DNA from: Candidatus Kapaibacterium sp.
GTDB taxonomy: Bacteria; Bacteroidota; Ignavibacteria; Kapaibacteriales; JAEUSM01
NCBI GenBank assembly: GCA_016788785.1
Contig: JAEUSM010000018.1
Coordinates: forward strand, 43,826 to 107,825
Direction: 5' to 3'
DNA: 64,000 nt
This document shows positions 55,137-64,000 of the stretch, piece by piece. A program made the translations under genes and the position numbers. Below the pieces are notes generated by a model that was not told the origin of the DNA, made no database searches, and saw nothing but the letters and a program-made list of their open reading frames with translations. How positions within the stretch are numbered: the stretch's first letter is position 1; each line of letters begins with the position of its first letter.

Positions 55137-56096
55137 TTATTGTGTAACTTCATTCCAAACACCCATCGAAAGGAATTTTTCTCTTCTTCTTCGAGATAAT
55201 TCTTTGAGTGGGGTTGACAATAATGAGGTTAATTCTTCTTGTAACACTTGTTGTAATGATTCAAACATTTCATCAGGCGAGCGATGAGCACCACCGATTG
55301 GTTCTTGGACAATTCTATCAATAATGGAGTGTTGTATCAAATCTTCAGCTGAAAGTTTTAATGCTTCAGCAGCTTGTTCTTTGTAATCCCAAGAACGCCA
55401 TAAAATTGACGAGCATGATTCTGGTGCAATAACAGAATACCAAGAGTTTTCCAACATTAGTATCCTATCACCAATTCCTATACCTAATGCACCGCCAGAA
55501 GCACCTTCGCCAATAATAATAATAATTACAGGTACTTTCAGTTGAACCATCGTCAATAAATTTCGAGCAATTGCTTCAGCTTGACCACGCTCTTCAGCTT
55601 CTAATCCTGGGTATGCACCAGGTGTATCTAAAAAGCAAATAATCGGTTTTTTAAATTTTTCAGCCAATTGAAACAATCGAAATGCTTTACGATAACCTTC
55701 TGGATTGGGCATTCCAAAATTTCTATAGATATTTGATTTCGTATCTCTACCTTTTTGATGACCAACAACTAAAACAGGTTGTTCACCTAAAGTTGCGAAA
55801 CCACCAACAATTGCAGGATCATCTTTGAATTTTCTATCGCCATGCAATTCGTTAAAATCAGAAAAAATTCCGTTGATATAATCTAAGGTATAGGGGCGTT
55901 CGGGATGACGTGCAATTTGGACTCGTTGCCATCTTGTGAGATTTTTGTAAATATCTGCACGAAGTAACGTAATTTTTTCTTCAAACGATAAAATCTCGTC
56001 ACTCAAATCAACGCCAGGTAACGAACGCATTTCTTGAATTTTTTGCTCTAATTCAAAAATAGGTTTTTCGAAATCTAAAATGTATTTTGTCGCCAT
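55137..56096 (-). CDS. accA: Acetyl-CoA carboxylase carboxyltransferase subunit alpha
   Basis: The 319-residue protein is AccA, half of the carboxyltransferase that makes malonyl-CoA for fatty acid synthesis. Diagnostic segments are [51 protein letters not shown] and [15 protein letters not shown], with oxyanion glycines in place. Its ATG overlaps the stop of the glycosyltransferase fusion by 1 base. accD is not in the window. Confidence 0.97.
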   Translation of the reverse strand: MATKYILDFEKPIFELEQKIQEMRSLPGVDLSDEILSFEEKITLLRADIYKNLTRWQRVQIARHPERPYTLDYINGIFSDFNELHGDRKFKDDPAIVGGFATLGEQPVLVVGHQKGRDTKSNIYRNFGMPNPEGYRKAFRLFQLAEKFKKPIICFLDTPGAYPGLEAEERGQAEAIARNLLTMVQLKVPVIIIIIGEGASGGALGIGIGDRILMLENSWYSVIAPESCSSILWRSWDYKEQAAEALKLSAEDLIQHSIIDRIVQEPIGGAHRSPDEMFESLQQVLQEELTSLLSTPLKELSRRRREKFLSMGVWNEVTQ

Positions 56097-58546
56097 TATC
56101 TTTTGTGCACTAAATATTTTAATACTATTTCAATATCCATAGATAGGGAATATTGTTTTGCATAATACTCATTGAGATTGTCAATGATTTGTTTGGTTGC
56201 TATTTCCTGACTTGTTCGGTGTGCCAAGCCAATTAGCCCTGTTTTTGCTATACTAACGGATGAATTTCCATAAATTCCGACGATACTTTTTCTTCCTAAG
56301 AACACTTCTTTGAGTGATTCTGTGGTGAAAACCCCTTTTTTCTTTTTCAAATATACAACAGGAAATCCAAAAGTCAATAAAAAAACTGAAATTATTATAT
56401 CAAACAGTCTTTTTACTATTCTATTTCGTAGTAACATTATATTCCAAGTATATTGATTATTCTCCAAACCAGATACTTCATTTATCAATGTATCAGTGTA
56501 TAGATCATCGACTTTATTGGAAATATGGAAGCGAACCTGACGACGAAGTGACCCTTGCATCATAGCCATGATTTTACTCATATGAACTGAGTCATCAGCT
56601 ATAATTACTTCTTGAATTTTATACTTTTCAATAATTAATGGTAAATCATCAGTTTCACCAATAATCTTATCAACATTTATCGCTGGATAACTTTGTTGTT
56701 TCGTCGAAACAAAGCCAACAAAGGATACACGCAAACTTTGTGTTGTAGAAATTTCAGATGCTATTTTATGTCCAATTTCAGTAAGCCCTATTATTGCGGC
56801 ATTTTTGTTTGATGTTTTTTTACGAATTTTCTGTTGGTAGTATCCAATACTTCGAACGAAAAATGATCCAGCAATACCTCCTCCAATTGTCATCAACATT
56901 ATTCCACGACTAAAAGCATATTCTTTGAAAAAATATGTTAACGAAGACAAAAAGAAAAACATCATCAAATAACTTGTAAGTGTCGATGTGAATGACGGTG
57001 TTTTTTTGTCATATACTCCCATAAATAAATACATTGTTGGAAGTAATATCGTAAAAACTATGAAAACAGTTGGGTAGGCAAAATCTGGGAAAGCAAGAAA
57101 TTCACCCATTCGAATGTTGGTCGCAATAACTAAAGAGGCATTTACCATGAGAATATCCGCAATAGTTGTTAGAATTTGAGTTCGATTAGAAATGACAGAA
57201 TCAACAAAGGATTTAAATAAAATTCCAAGTTTTAAAAAAAACAAAAACAATTTAGAACCAGCAATGTGCTTTGTTGCAAAAATCTCCATTGCCTCATAAA
57301 AGTGTTTATATTCGTTGATAGGTGATCTTTTTGTACTCTCGCCTTTAAAATGAATTGTTGTAGTTGTATGAACATACGATATTTTCCAACCTAATTTTTG
57401 GATTCTATAGCATAAATCTAAATCTTCACCATACATAAAAAAGTCAGGATCAAACCCAGAAACTTCCTTTAAAATCGAAGTACGAACTGCCATAAAAGCA
57501 CCACTGACAGCATCAACATTGTACGTTTCGTTTTCACTACGAAATGTTTGATTATATTGGGCAAACAATGAGGAATTTGGAAAGAGTGATTGCAAACCAA
57601 ATATTTTACAAAATGAAACCCATGGGGTTGGAAATCCTCTTCTGCAAGGCAATTGAAAGCTACCATCAGCATTGAGCAATTTACAACCTGCAAGACCAAC
57701 ATTGGGATGATTTTCGATGTATTCAATCATTGTCTCTAATGTTGTTGGCTCTACAATAGTATCTGGATTGAGCAACAACGTAATGTCAGCTTCACAATAT
57801 TCGAAAGCAAGATTATTGGCTTTACCAAAACCGATATTTTCATCTAATTTTATACATTGAACCATTGGAAATCTTTCTCGAACCATTTCCATGGAATTAT
57901 CTGTTGAATTGTTATCTACAACTATAACTTGCATTCTCTCACAAACTGTACTCAAATACAATGATTGCAAACAATTTTGTAAAAAATCACGGACATTATA
58001 ATTAACTATCACTATTGAAACAGTTGGTTTTATATAGTGTTGAGTAATAATTTGATTAGGAAATACTGCTGGTGTTTGTAAAATGTTTGAAGTTATTACG
58101 CTATTTTCTTTAACAAGTAGGTTTTCAGAAAATTGGGCAATTTCACTATGACTTTCAATATTTTTGGAAGTTAATGGAAATTGATCATCACCCACTTCTA
58201 AGCTTGCAACATCATCTTGAATGGGAGAAATTGAATCTGTACTATCAACAATTTTTTGATTTTTTTCAAATGGTTCATGTGATTCAACAATTGGAATTTG
58301 CTCTTGAGTGGAAGTTGAATAAACAATGTCTGAAGTTTCTTCTTTGACTGAAATTGTAGAGTCATTGTGAAGTTCAGGTGAAATGTCTGAGTTAGGTGTT
58401 AATTTCGTAGATGTTTTCCATGAAATTTGCATTTCTTCAATACTTTTTGCCAATGACTTAACAGGAGATTCTTCCTTTTCAATTTGCTTGATAGGAGGAG
58501 TTTCCTTTTTGTTTTCTTCATCATTAAGAAAATGTAAAGGTATCAC
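56096..58546 (-). CDS. GT2 glycosyltransferase fused to a CoA-binding/sugar-transferase-like C-terminus
   Basis: The 816-residue protein has a long acidic, Ser/Thr-rich leader (1-170), a GT2 domain (about 175-430; [46 protein letters not shown]) of the rhamnosyltransferase type, four or five membrane segments (about 455-590), a CoA-binding-like domain (about 600-690), and a tail (about 705-816) with [15 protein letters not shown] and [26 protein letters not shown]. The tail resembles both ends of a bacterial polyprenol-phosphate sugar transferase, but the central catalytic part is missing. It may anchor the GT2 at the membrane. Fusion is seen directly; inactivity is inferred. Confidence 0.84.
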   Translation of the reverse strand: MIPLHFLNDEENKKETPPIKQIEKEESPVKSLAKSIEEMQISWKTSTKLTPNSDISPELHNDSTISVKEETSDIVYSTSTQEQIPIVESHEPFEKNQKIVDSTDSISPIQDDVASLEVGDDQFPLTSKNIESHSEIAQFSENLLVKENSVITSNILQTPAVFPNQIITQHYIKPTVSIVIVNYNVRDFLQNCLQSLYLSTVCERMQVIVVDNNSTDNSMEMVRERFPMVQCIKLDENIGFGKANNLAFEYCEADITLLLNPDTIVEPTTLETMIEYIENHPNVGLAGCKLLNADGSFQLPCRRGFPTPWVSFCKIFGLQSLFPNSSLFAQYNQTFRSENETYNVDAVSGAFMAVRTSILKEVSGFDPDFFMYGEDLDLCYRIQKLGWKISYVHTTTTIHFKGESTKRSPINEYKHFYEAMEIFATKHIAGSKLFLFFLKLGILFKSFVDSVISNRTQILTTIADILMVNASLVIATNIRMGEFLAFPDFAYPTVFIVFTILLPTMYLFMGVYDKKTPSFTSTLTSYLMMFFFLSSLTYFFKEYAFSRGIMLMTIGGGIAGSFFVRSIGYYQQKIRKKTSNKNAAIIGLTEIGHKIASEISTTQSLRVSFVGFVSTKQQSYPAINVDKIIGETDDLPLIIEKYKIQEVIIADDSVHMSKIMAMMQGSLRRQVRFHISNKVDDLYTDTLINEVSGLENNQYTWNIMLLRNRIVKRLFDIIISVFLLTFGFPVVYLKKKKGVFTTESLKEVFLGRKSIVGIYGNSSVSIAKTGLIGLAHRTSQEIATKQIIDNLNEYYAKQYSLSMDIEIVLKYLVHKR

Positions 58547-58660
58547 AGTGATTGGAAAAAGTATAAAAAATCAACCGTTGAGTTAGACGATTGAAAATTG
58601 CAGAATTAGTATAACATTACAATCAATTAGCAATTTTTTTGCCAATAATCTACTCAATTA

Positions 58661-59881
58661 TTATGTTTGAAATACTGTTAAAAAAGATTCTAACGTAGGA
58701 GTTTTTTTTGACTTATCGATCAAAGAATAAATCTCACTTTGAAGTTGTTGTAAGTCTCTGTATATTTTTGTACCCGGTTTAGAGAATGTACACTCATTCA
58801 AGCCTTTATAACAACATTTTGCTGCAAATTCATATTCTAGTTCCAAAATAGCAATTTTCCCATTTAACCAGTACAAAAACGGTTCAATTTCTGGTTTTGA
58901 AAAAGATGTAATATCTTGTTTAATCAATTCAGCATACTTTTTAGCTTCTGAAATATTCTCGGTACGAATGTAAATTCTTGACCAAAGCAAAAGCATATAG
59001 ACTTTAGATTCTGGTTCTATATCTTTAAGATCTAAAGAAGAAATCTCATTTAAAATTTTAATAGCATCATTTATGCTATCAATTCCAATATAATAACCAA
59101 TATAATTTATCAGATAATCTATTCGTTCATTAGACAATTCTTCCGTAGAAATGTATTGTTCTATTTCATCCAAAACTGCTTTGGCTAATTCATACATTTC
59201 TTCTTCATTATACAATGCAACTAAATTAATAGATGAGAGTACATACATTGGAATAGCCTTAATACGAAACAACAATTCTTTTGCACGAGCATAAGTCATC
59301 AGAGCTAATTCTGTTTTACCAATGTTTTCGTATGCATAGGCTAAGTTTGTCAACAAAGAGCCTAATTCTGGACTATCTCCTTGAGTTTCAAGTTCTAATA
59401 GTGTCTGTTTAAAAAGAGGAATACATTGTTCAAATTCTCCTAAATGCAATAACATACAACCATAGTTTATCTTCACAATAACTAATTGTTTTTTAGATTC
59501 TATTGCCTCTAAAATCTGAACTGCTTTTTTAAAATTCCTCTCTGCATCCTCGACATTGCCAGATTTATATTGATAAACTCCGTAGTCACTGATTAACAAA
59601 CCCAACAACTCTAATTCTTTAGATTGTTCAGCAAATGGGATGGCTTTGAGTGTAAAGAATTTTGCTTTCTCTATATCACCTAAGTATCGAAATAGTATAG
59701 CTTTTTGACCTAAAGCTTTTGCATAATTTATCAATATCGAAATAGGTAAAGTATATTCAACATTACTTAGTGAAAAGTTTTTTTCCAAATTGCTAATATA
59801 CGCTTCTAAAAGCAACATAGCTTTAGCATATTGACCTTCATTTCTCAATTGAACAATATACTCAAAATCAAATTGATTCAT
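58661..59881 (-). CDS. TPR repeat protein
   Basis: The 406-residue protein is all helical with TPR-like pairs: AKALGQKAILFRYLGDIEKA, YQYKSGNVEDAERNFKKAVQ, LGEFEQCIPLFKQTLLELE, YENIGKTELALMTYARAKEL. No signal peptide is seen, so it is probably cytosolic. No catalytic domain is attached. It lies 9 bases after the gene at 59891-60430. Function unknown, probably a scaffold. Confidence 0.85.
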   Translation of the reverse strand: MNQFDFEYIVQLRNEGQYAKAMLLLEAYISNLEKNFSLSNVEYTLPISILINYAKALGQKAILFRYLGDIEKAKFFTLKAIPFAEQSKELELLGLLISDYGVYQYKSGNVEDAERNFKKAVQILEAIESKKQLVIVKINYGCMLLHLGEFEQCIPLFKQTLLELETQGDSPELGSLLTNLAYAYENIGKTELALMTYARAKELLFRIKAIPMYVLSSINLVALYNEEEMYELAKAVLDEIEQYISTEELSNERIDYLINYIGYYIGIDSINDAIKILNEISSLDLKDIEPESKVYMLLLWSRIYIRTENISEAKKYAELIKQDITSFSKPEIEPFLYWLNGKIAILELEYEFAAKCCYKGLNECTFSKPGTKIYRDLQQLQSEIYSLIDKSKKTPTLESFLTVFQT

Positions 59882-59890
59882 ACTGTATTC

Positions 59891-60430
59891 TCAATAAAGA
59901 TAAGTCAAACATACGGATGGTTTTTCAGTATTGAGCATTTCTACTATTGCAGCTAAAAAGAACTTTTTACCCTTACATGATGAAATAAAATTCCAATATG
60001 AACTTACATTTTCATGAATAGCTTTATCTGTAGTGACTTCTGTAAAATTTGAACGCTGGTTTTGAAACATTTGAACCATAGAACTACAAAATGATTTTCG
60101 TTTATTCTCAGTCGAAAACGTATACCAATAAGAAATTTCAACAATCTTATTTAAATAAAATTTTATTGAAACGTGTTCAACAACTTCATCATCAATCTGC
60201 ATTTCATCGCTAACAATAAAGCAAGTATCATTTTTAGTTGTAACAGTAAAATTGGAATTTCTTCGTTTAGTTTCTTTTTTTAAAAGTGATATCATTCTCT
60301 TCGTAGATCCAATACCATCTTGTAAAGGATGGCTGCAGCCTACTTTTGACAAAACCTCACATTGACTGCTTAACAGAACTGTCAAAAACGTAGCAAAAAG
60401 CAAAAGAAAATAATTTGGCAAATATTTCAC
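59891..60430 (-). CDS. Secreted protein, function unknown
   Basis: The 179-residue protein has a signal peptide (about 1-20) and several cysteines, and no family I recognise. Its layout (a Y-x-F-type strand in YWYTFS, helix ENKRKSFCSSMVQMF, then short strands) recalls one unit of the four-domain protein at 24932-26941, a weak by-eye similarity. It is 26 bases downstream of ychF on the same strand and 9 bases before the TPR gene, so these three may be one unit. Confidence 0.65.
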   Translation of the reverse strand: MKYLPNYFLLLFATFLTVLLSSQCEVLSKVGCSHPLQDGIGSTKRMISLLKKETKRRNSNFTVTTKNDTCFIVSDEMQIDDEVVEHVSIKFYLNKIVEISYWYTFSTENKRKSFCSSMVQMFQNQRSNFTEVTTDKAIHENVSSYWNFISSCKGKKFFLAAIVEMLNTEKPSVCLTYLY

Positions 60431-60456
60431 AATGATAAGTGTAAAGTGGAAAAAGT

Positions 60457-61551
60457 CTACACATTAAATCTAAAATACATAATATCTCCGTCATTGACAA
60501 CATATTCTTTACCTTCAACCCTGTAAAGTCCAGCGTCTTTAACTGCTTGTTCACTACCTAAACGCTCCCAATCGTTATATTTCATCACTTCTGCACGAAT
60601 AAAACCTTTTTCGAAATCAGAATGAATTACACCTGCAGCTTGAGGAGCAGTTGAGAATTTTTTCAGAGTCCAAGCACGAGTTTCTTTTTTTCCTGCTGTA
60701 AAATATGTCATTAATCCCAACAAATCAAAACCTTGACGTATTACTCTATCCAAACCTGGCTCAGTCATATTCATTTCTTCCAAAAACATAGCTCTGTCTT
60801 CAGATTCTAACTGAGAAATTTCTGCTTCAATTTTTGCACAAATTGGAACCACAACAGCACCTTCTTCAGAAGCTCGTTGTTTCACTGCGTCAATGTATTT
60901 ATTTCCTTTAGCGACACCTTGTTCATCTGTATTCGCAATATACATAATAGGTTTTGTGGTCAATAATTGGAAAGATTTTATCATAGCTAAAACATCTGTT
61001 TCACCAGTAAAAAGTCTTCCTGGTTTACCTTGATTGAGAAGCTCTAATAATTCTTTTAAAATTTCTAATTCTTCTTTAGCATCTTTGTCATTTGATTTTA
61101 ACTTTTTACCAACGCTATCTATGCGTTTTTCAACACTTTCAACATCCTTTAACAACAATTCTGTTTCAATAATATCAATATCGTGTAATGGATCAACATT
61201 GTTATGCACGTGAACAACATTCTCATCTTCAAAACAACGAACAACATGGGCAATCGCATCACATTGACGAATATTTGCTAAGAATTGATTACCTAACCCC
61301 TCCCCTTTTGAAGCACCTTTAACTAAACCTGCAATATCAACAAATTCCACCGTTGCATAAACAGTTTTATCTGTATTATACGAAACAGCTAATTTTTCTA
61401 AACGAGGATCAGGTACATTGACAATACCAACATTTGGGTCGATGGTACAAAAAGGATAGTTAGAAGCTTCTGCCTCATTCGAAGTTAGAGCATTAAATAA
61501 AGTCGATTTGCCAACATTAGGTAAACCTACTATTCCACAAGCAATTGCCAT
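60457..61551 (-). CDS. ychF: Redox-regulated ATPase YchF
   Basis: The 364-residue protein matches YchF/OLA1: G1 GLPNVGKSTLFNALT (about 8-22), SNYPFCTIDPNVGIV, G3 DIAGLVKGASKGEGLGN, the ATP-preferring NxxE-type G4 (YIANTDEQ), and a C-terminal TGS domain (about 280-364) with EVMKYNDW. YchF hydrolyses ATP and associates with ribosomes and stress control. The length is the family norm. Confidence 0.97.
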   Translation of the reverse strand: MAIACGIVGLPNVGKSTLFNALTSNEAEASNYPFCTIDPNVGIVNVPDPRLEKLAVSYNTDKTVYATVEFVDIAGLVKGASKGEGLGNQFLANIRQCDAIAHVVRCFEDENVVHVHNNVDPLHDIDIIETELLLKDVESVEKRIDSVGKKLKSNDKDAKEELEILKELLELLNQGKPGRLFTGETDVLAMIKSFQLLTTKPIMYIANTDEQGVAKGNKYIDAVKQRASEEGAVVVPICAKIEAEISQLESEDRAMFLEEMNMTEPGLDRVIRQGFDLLGLMTYFTAGKKETRAWTLKKFSTAPQAAGVIHSDFEKGFIRAEVMKYNDWERLGSEQAVKDAGLYRVEGKEYVVNDGDIMYFRFNV

Positions 61552-61618
61552 ATAAAATTGTAAAGAGTGTTCAAAAAATTAAGAAAAGTAATGACGAAGG
61601 ATAGTACGTGTTCTTTGA

Positions 61619-63466
61619 TTATGAAGTTATTATTTTTGCAAAATATGCAACTAAATAAGCTAATACAACTAGATAGGTAAATGCAAAAACAGCCCATTTA
61701 TAACTTTTTGTCTCTTTTTTAATTACAACAATTGTAGAAATACATTGAAGAGCAAAGATATAGAATGCTATTATACTAATACCCGTTGAAAATGGGATAT
61801 TTTTTTGGAGTTCTGATCGTAAAGAAATATTTGGATCATCGGTTTGAACACTATAAATTTGACCCATTGTAGAAATAAAAACTTCACGTGCTGCAAATGA
61901 ACCTATAACTCCAATTGTAATTTTCCAATCAAATCCCAATGGAGCAAAGATTGGTTGAATCGTTTTACCAATAGTCCCAGCATAAGAGTGCTCTAACTGT
62001 ATTTGTTTATTTTGTTGCTCATTTAACGTATTATCAACAGAATGCTTTGGGAAATACATCAGAATCCATAAAACCACCGAAAAAGAAATTATGACAGTAC
62101 CAGCACTTTTAATAAAATCTTTGCATTGTAAAAAGACAGTAATACCAATATTTTTCATTGATGGAAATCTATATGGTGGAAGTTCCATAAGAAAAGAATC
62201 TACATTCCCTTTAAATAATGTTGATTTGAAAACTTTAGCAATAATAAGCCCAACAATTGCTGCAAAAACATACAGACCAAAAAGAAAAAGACCTTGAACC
62301 GACATTCCAAATATCGAAATAGACGATGGAATAATAACACTGATGAGTAAAACATAAACAGGCAATCGAGCCGAACATGTCATAATAGGGGCAATCAGAA
62401 TAGTCGTTAATCTATCTGATTTATTCGGTACAATTCGAGTAGACATTATACCAGGAATTGCACAAGCGTGAGAGCCTAATAGTGGAATAAATGCTCGCCC
62501 TTGAAGACCAAATACTCCCATTAATCTGTCAACCAAAAAAGCAATCCTCGATAGATAACCACATTCTTCTAAAATAGTAATCACAAAAAAAAGTATTGCA
62601 ATTTGTGGTACAAAGACAATAACAGAGCCAACACCAGCAATAATACCATCGGCTAGCAAATCTCGCAACCAATCTATTGAAACATTTGCACGGATTATTG
62701 TTGATACTTCATTAAAGACAGTCTCAATCCCATCCATAAATGGAATTGCAACAGTAAAAATACTTTCAAAAAATAGAAACATTACAACTATAAACGCTAT
62801 TAATCCCCATATAGGATGAAGAAGAATCGTATCTAATTTATCCGATAAAGTAGTATTTACGGAATAAGAAACAACACTATTTGTTGTATTTTCACACCAT
62901 ATATTTCTGTCACCAATGCTCTCAAATGTAAATTTATGTGAAAGGTTGAGAACGTTATCTTCTAATATATGTGCTTTAACTTCCTCAATACCAACACCTT
63001 TATGACCAACCACACAAAAGACAGGACATCCTAATAAATGAGATAATGAAATATCATCAAATTTGCCATTAACCCTTTTTATTTCATCTATCATTGTAAT
63101 CACAACAACGATTGGGATATTCAACGTAGTCAATTGTGAAAATAGAAATAATCCTTTTTGTAAATTTGTTGCATCACAAACAAAAAGAATTTTATCAGGT
63201 TTGTTTCCCTCAATTCCATTGAATAACAACGATGTTGTAATTTGTTCTTCTTCAGAAAAATATTCTAAAGAGTACATGCCCGGTAAATCAACGATAGAAA
63301 CTAATTTCGAATCATTTTTTACTATCCCAACTGCATAATCAATAGTAACACCATGAAAATTTCCTACTTTTTGTCTTAAACCAGTAAGTGAATTAAACAA
63401 GGTAGTCTTACCGGAATTTGGGATTCCAATACAATATATGTATTCGTTAAATGAGGGTGATGACAT
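61619..63466 (-). CDS. feoB: Ferrous iron transport protein B
   Basis: The 615-residue protein has an N-terminal G domain (G1 GIPNSGKTTLFNSLTG at about 14-29, the GVTIDYAVG switch, DLPGMYSL) and membrane gates (FIPLLGSHACAIPGIMSTR and PIMTCSARLPVYVLLI with conserved cysteine). FeoB moves Fe(II) across the inner membrane. It is shorter than E. coli FeoB (773), chiefly through a shorter G-domain linker and C-terminus, as in many Bacteroidota-like FeoBs. It lies 6 bases after feoA. Confidence 0.95.
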   Translation of the reverse strand: MSSPSFNEYIYCIGIPNSGKTTLFNSLTGLRQKVGNFHGVTIDYAVGIVKNDSKLVSIVDLPGMYSLEYFSEEEQITTSLLFNGIEGNKPDKILFVCDATNLQKGLFLFSQLTTLNIPIVVVITMIDEIKRVNGKFDDISLSHLLGCPVFCVVGHKGVGIEEVKAHILEDNVLNLSHKFTFESIGDRNIWCENTTNSVVSYSVNTTLSDKLDTILLHPIWGLIAFIVVMFLFFESIFTVAIPFMDGIETVFNEVSTIIRANVSIDWLRDLLADGIIAGVGSVIVFVPQIAILFFVITILEECGYLSRIAFLVDRLMGVFGLQGRAFIPLLGSHACAIPGIMSTRIVPNKSDRLTTILIAPIMTCSARLPVYVLLISVIIPSSISIFGMSVQGLFLFGLYVFAAIVGLIIAKVFKSTLFKGNVDSFLMELPPYRFPSMKNIGITVFLQCKDFIKSAGTVIISFSVVLWILMYFPKHSVDNTLNEQQNKQIQLEHSYAGTIGKTIQPIFAPLGFDWKITIGVIGSFAAREVFISTMGQIYSVQTDDPNISLRSELQKNIPFSTGISIIAFYIFALQCISTIVVIKKETKSYKWAVFAFTYLVVLAYLVAYFAKIITS

Positions 63467-63472
63467 ATGTTT

Positions 63473-63700
63473 TCAAGAATCCAAAAGAACAGAAATTTGA
63501 AATTCTTTTGAAAAGCGGAGTGCAAGCTTGTGAAAATTATGCTCAATAATTATTGGACCATTGAAAGGTGATTTGCGAATAATTTTGACCTTTGTTCCTT
63601 GAAGAATCCCCATTTCATTTAATCGTTTTGTCACCTCGTTTGAAATAGAAAAAGATTCAATTATTACTGTTGAGCCTTGTGGTGCTTGTTGTAAGTACAT
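63473..63700 (-). CDS. feoA: Ferrous iron transport protein A
   Basis: The 75-residue SH3-like protein has the FeoA pattern: TVIIESFSISNEVTKRLNEMGI, a GTKVKIIRKSPFNGPIIIE turn and ALRFSKEFQISVLL. It assists FeoB. It is first in the feoAB operon, with a 17-bp palindrome 14-30 bases upstream of its start. Confidence 0.94.
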   Translation of the reverse strand: MYLQQAPQGSTVIIESFSISNEVTKRLNEMGILQGTKVKIIRKSPFNGPIIIEHNFHKLALRFSKEFQISVLLDS

Positions 63701-63713
63701 TATAGTTGGATTA

Positions 63714-63730
63714 TTTAGATTTAATCTAAA
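63714..63730. promoter_or_regulatory. Palindrome upstream of feoAB (candidate iron-box)
   Basis: TTTAGAT-TTA-ATCTAAA is a perfect 17-bp palindrome 14-30 bases upstream of feoA. Its TTAG..CTAA ends resemble DtxR/IdeR-type iron boxes (TTAGG..CCTAA) and its place fits a repressor of iron uptake. The regulator is not in the window. Confidence 0.55.
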
Positions 63731-63764
63731 TTACGTTTTAACAAATCAATTAGTGTTATCAAAA

Positions 63765-63797
63765 CAAAAAGGGTAGAAGCGTTGGCTTCTACCCTTA
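63765..63797 (-). terminator. Rho-independent terminator after the type IX secreted protein gene
   Basis: GGGTAGAAGC-GTTG-GCTTCTACCC forms a 10-bp perfect stem followed on the minus strand by a T-run. It ends the gene starting beyond the right edge. Confidence 0.92.
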
Positions 63798-63819
63798 ATG
63801 TTGCTATAGATGGGAACAA

Positions 63820-64000
63820 TTACTTGACTACTTGAATTTGTCTGGTGATTGTTTCTTTCGATGTTGTCATCGATACTGTGTACATTCCTGAAGGAAGGTT
63901 CACCGCATCGATTCGTACTGTGTGTACACCTGCTTTGCTGACACTTAACAAGGTTGCTACTTTGCGACCACTCATATCGAAGAGTGTCACTTCTGTTGCT
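63820..64000 (-). CDS. C-terminal part of a type IX secreted protein (partial)
   Basis: The minus strand is open from the right edge to a TAA at 63820-63822, coding about 60 residues. They form a type A sorting domain: ATEVTLFDMSGRKVATLL, then LPSGMYTVSMTTSKETIT and a QIQVVK end. The rest of the gene is outside the window. Such tails direct export by the type IX system and are cleaved or used to attach the protein to the surface. Confidence 0.9.
   Translation of the reverse strand, partial: ATEVTLFDMSGRKVATLLSVSKAGVHTVRIDAVNLPSGMYTVSMTTSKETITRQIQVVK

Noticed and set aside
58661..61551. A defence or toxin-antitoxin cassette from the unknown secreted protein, TPR protein and ychF
   Set aside because: YchF is a housekeeping ATPase and the other two carry no nuclease, toxin or sensor domain that I can see.

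Overview
The window (about 35% GC by eye) most resembles the Bacteroidota / Chlorobi-Ignavibacteria / Kapabacteria group. The evidence is type IX secretion C-terminal sorting domains on at least three proteins, a TonB-dependent receptor paired with a DUF4249 lipoprotein, few Shine-Dalgarno sites, a CIRCE-controlled groESL, holB next to a PSP1/YaaT-like gene, and AlkC, FeoAB, YchF and Era in an otherwise chromosomal setting. I lean towards a Kapabacteria/Ignavibacteria-like lineage, but that placement is inference. No phage, plasmid, CRISPR array, tRNA or rRNA was seen.

Layout. 1-6 kb: a TetR-TolC efflux fragment with two operator-like palindromes, a small outer-membrane barrel, and a DUF4249/TonB receptor pair. 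6-10 kb: 6-phosphofructokinase, a small membrane protein, and an adenylate cyclase carrying a nearly identical 40-residue TPR array. 10-15.3 kb: RDD and SpoIIM-like membrane proteins, a hydrolase that appears to lack its catalytic residues, groEL-groES with CIRCE, and rpmB. 15.3-18.3 kb: an NmrA-like reductase, a DUF559 nuclease inside a dense palindromic repeat array, and era. 18.3-24.9 kb: a lipoprotein, mnmA, a large secreted BNR/PKD protein and alkC. 25-30 kb (minus strand): a four-repeat secreted protein, a small barrel, an UMF1 transporter, folE and a DUF971 protein. 30-36.5 kb: holB, a PSP1 protein, a FliK-like protein and a secreted WD40 protein. 36.5-42.5 kb: DUF2795, a gingipain-fold secreted protein, a CIA30 protein, and an ABC exporter operon with a LolA-like protein. 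42.6-47 kb: Bro-N protein, nitrilase, HI0933 flavoprotein, L,D-transpeptidase and a second small barrel. 47-49 kb: an unrecognised 593-residue orphan. 49-60 kb: cysS, a DUF2520 protein, a glycosyltransferase, a Nudix hydrolase, a low-complexity RsuA-like protein, accA, a GT2/sugar-transferase fusion and a TPR protein. 60-64 kb: a small secreted protein, ychF, feoBA with a palindromic operator candidate, and the tail of another type IX secreted protein.

Themes. Most of the window is housekeeping. What stands out is (i) several family members missing catalytic residues (hydrolase 11804-12778, gingipain-like 36910-39120, RsuA-like 53160-55076, sugar-transferase tail of 56096-58546); (ii) mosaic intergenic repeats packed into five gaps, one enclosing a DUF559 gene between inverted 37-bp arms; (iii) the orphan at 47156-48937; and (iv) short palindromes that look like operators. 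I saw no clearly new multi-gene system such as a defence island.
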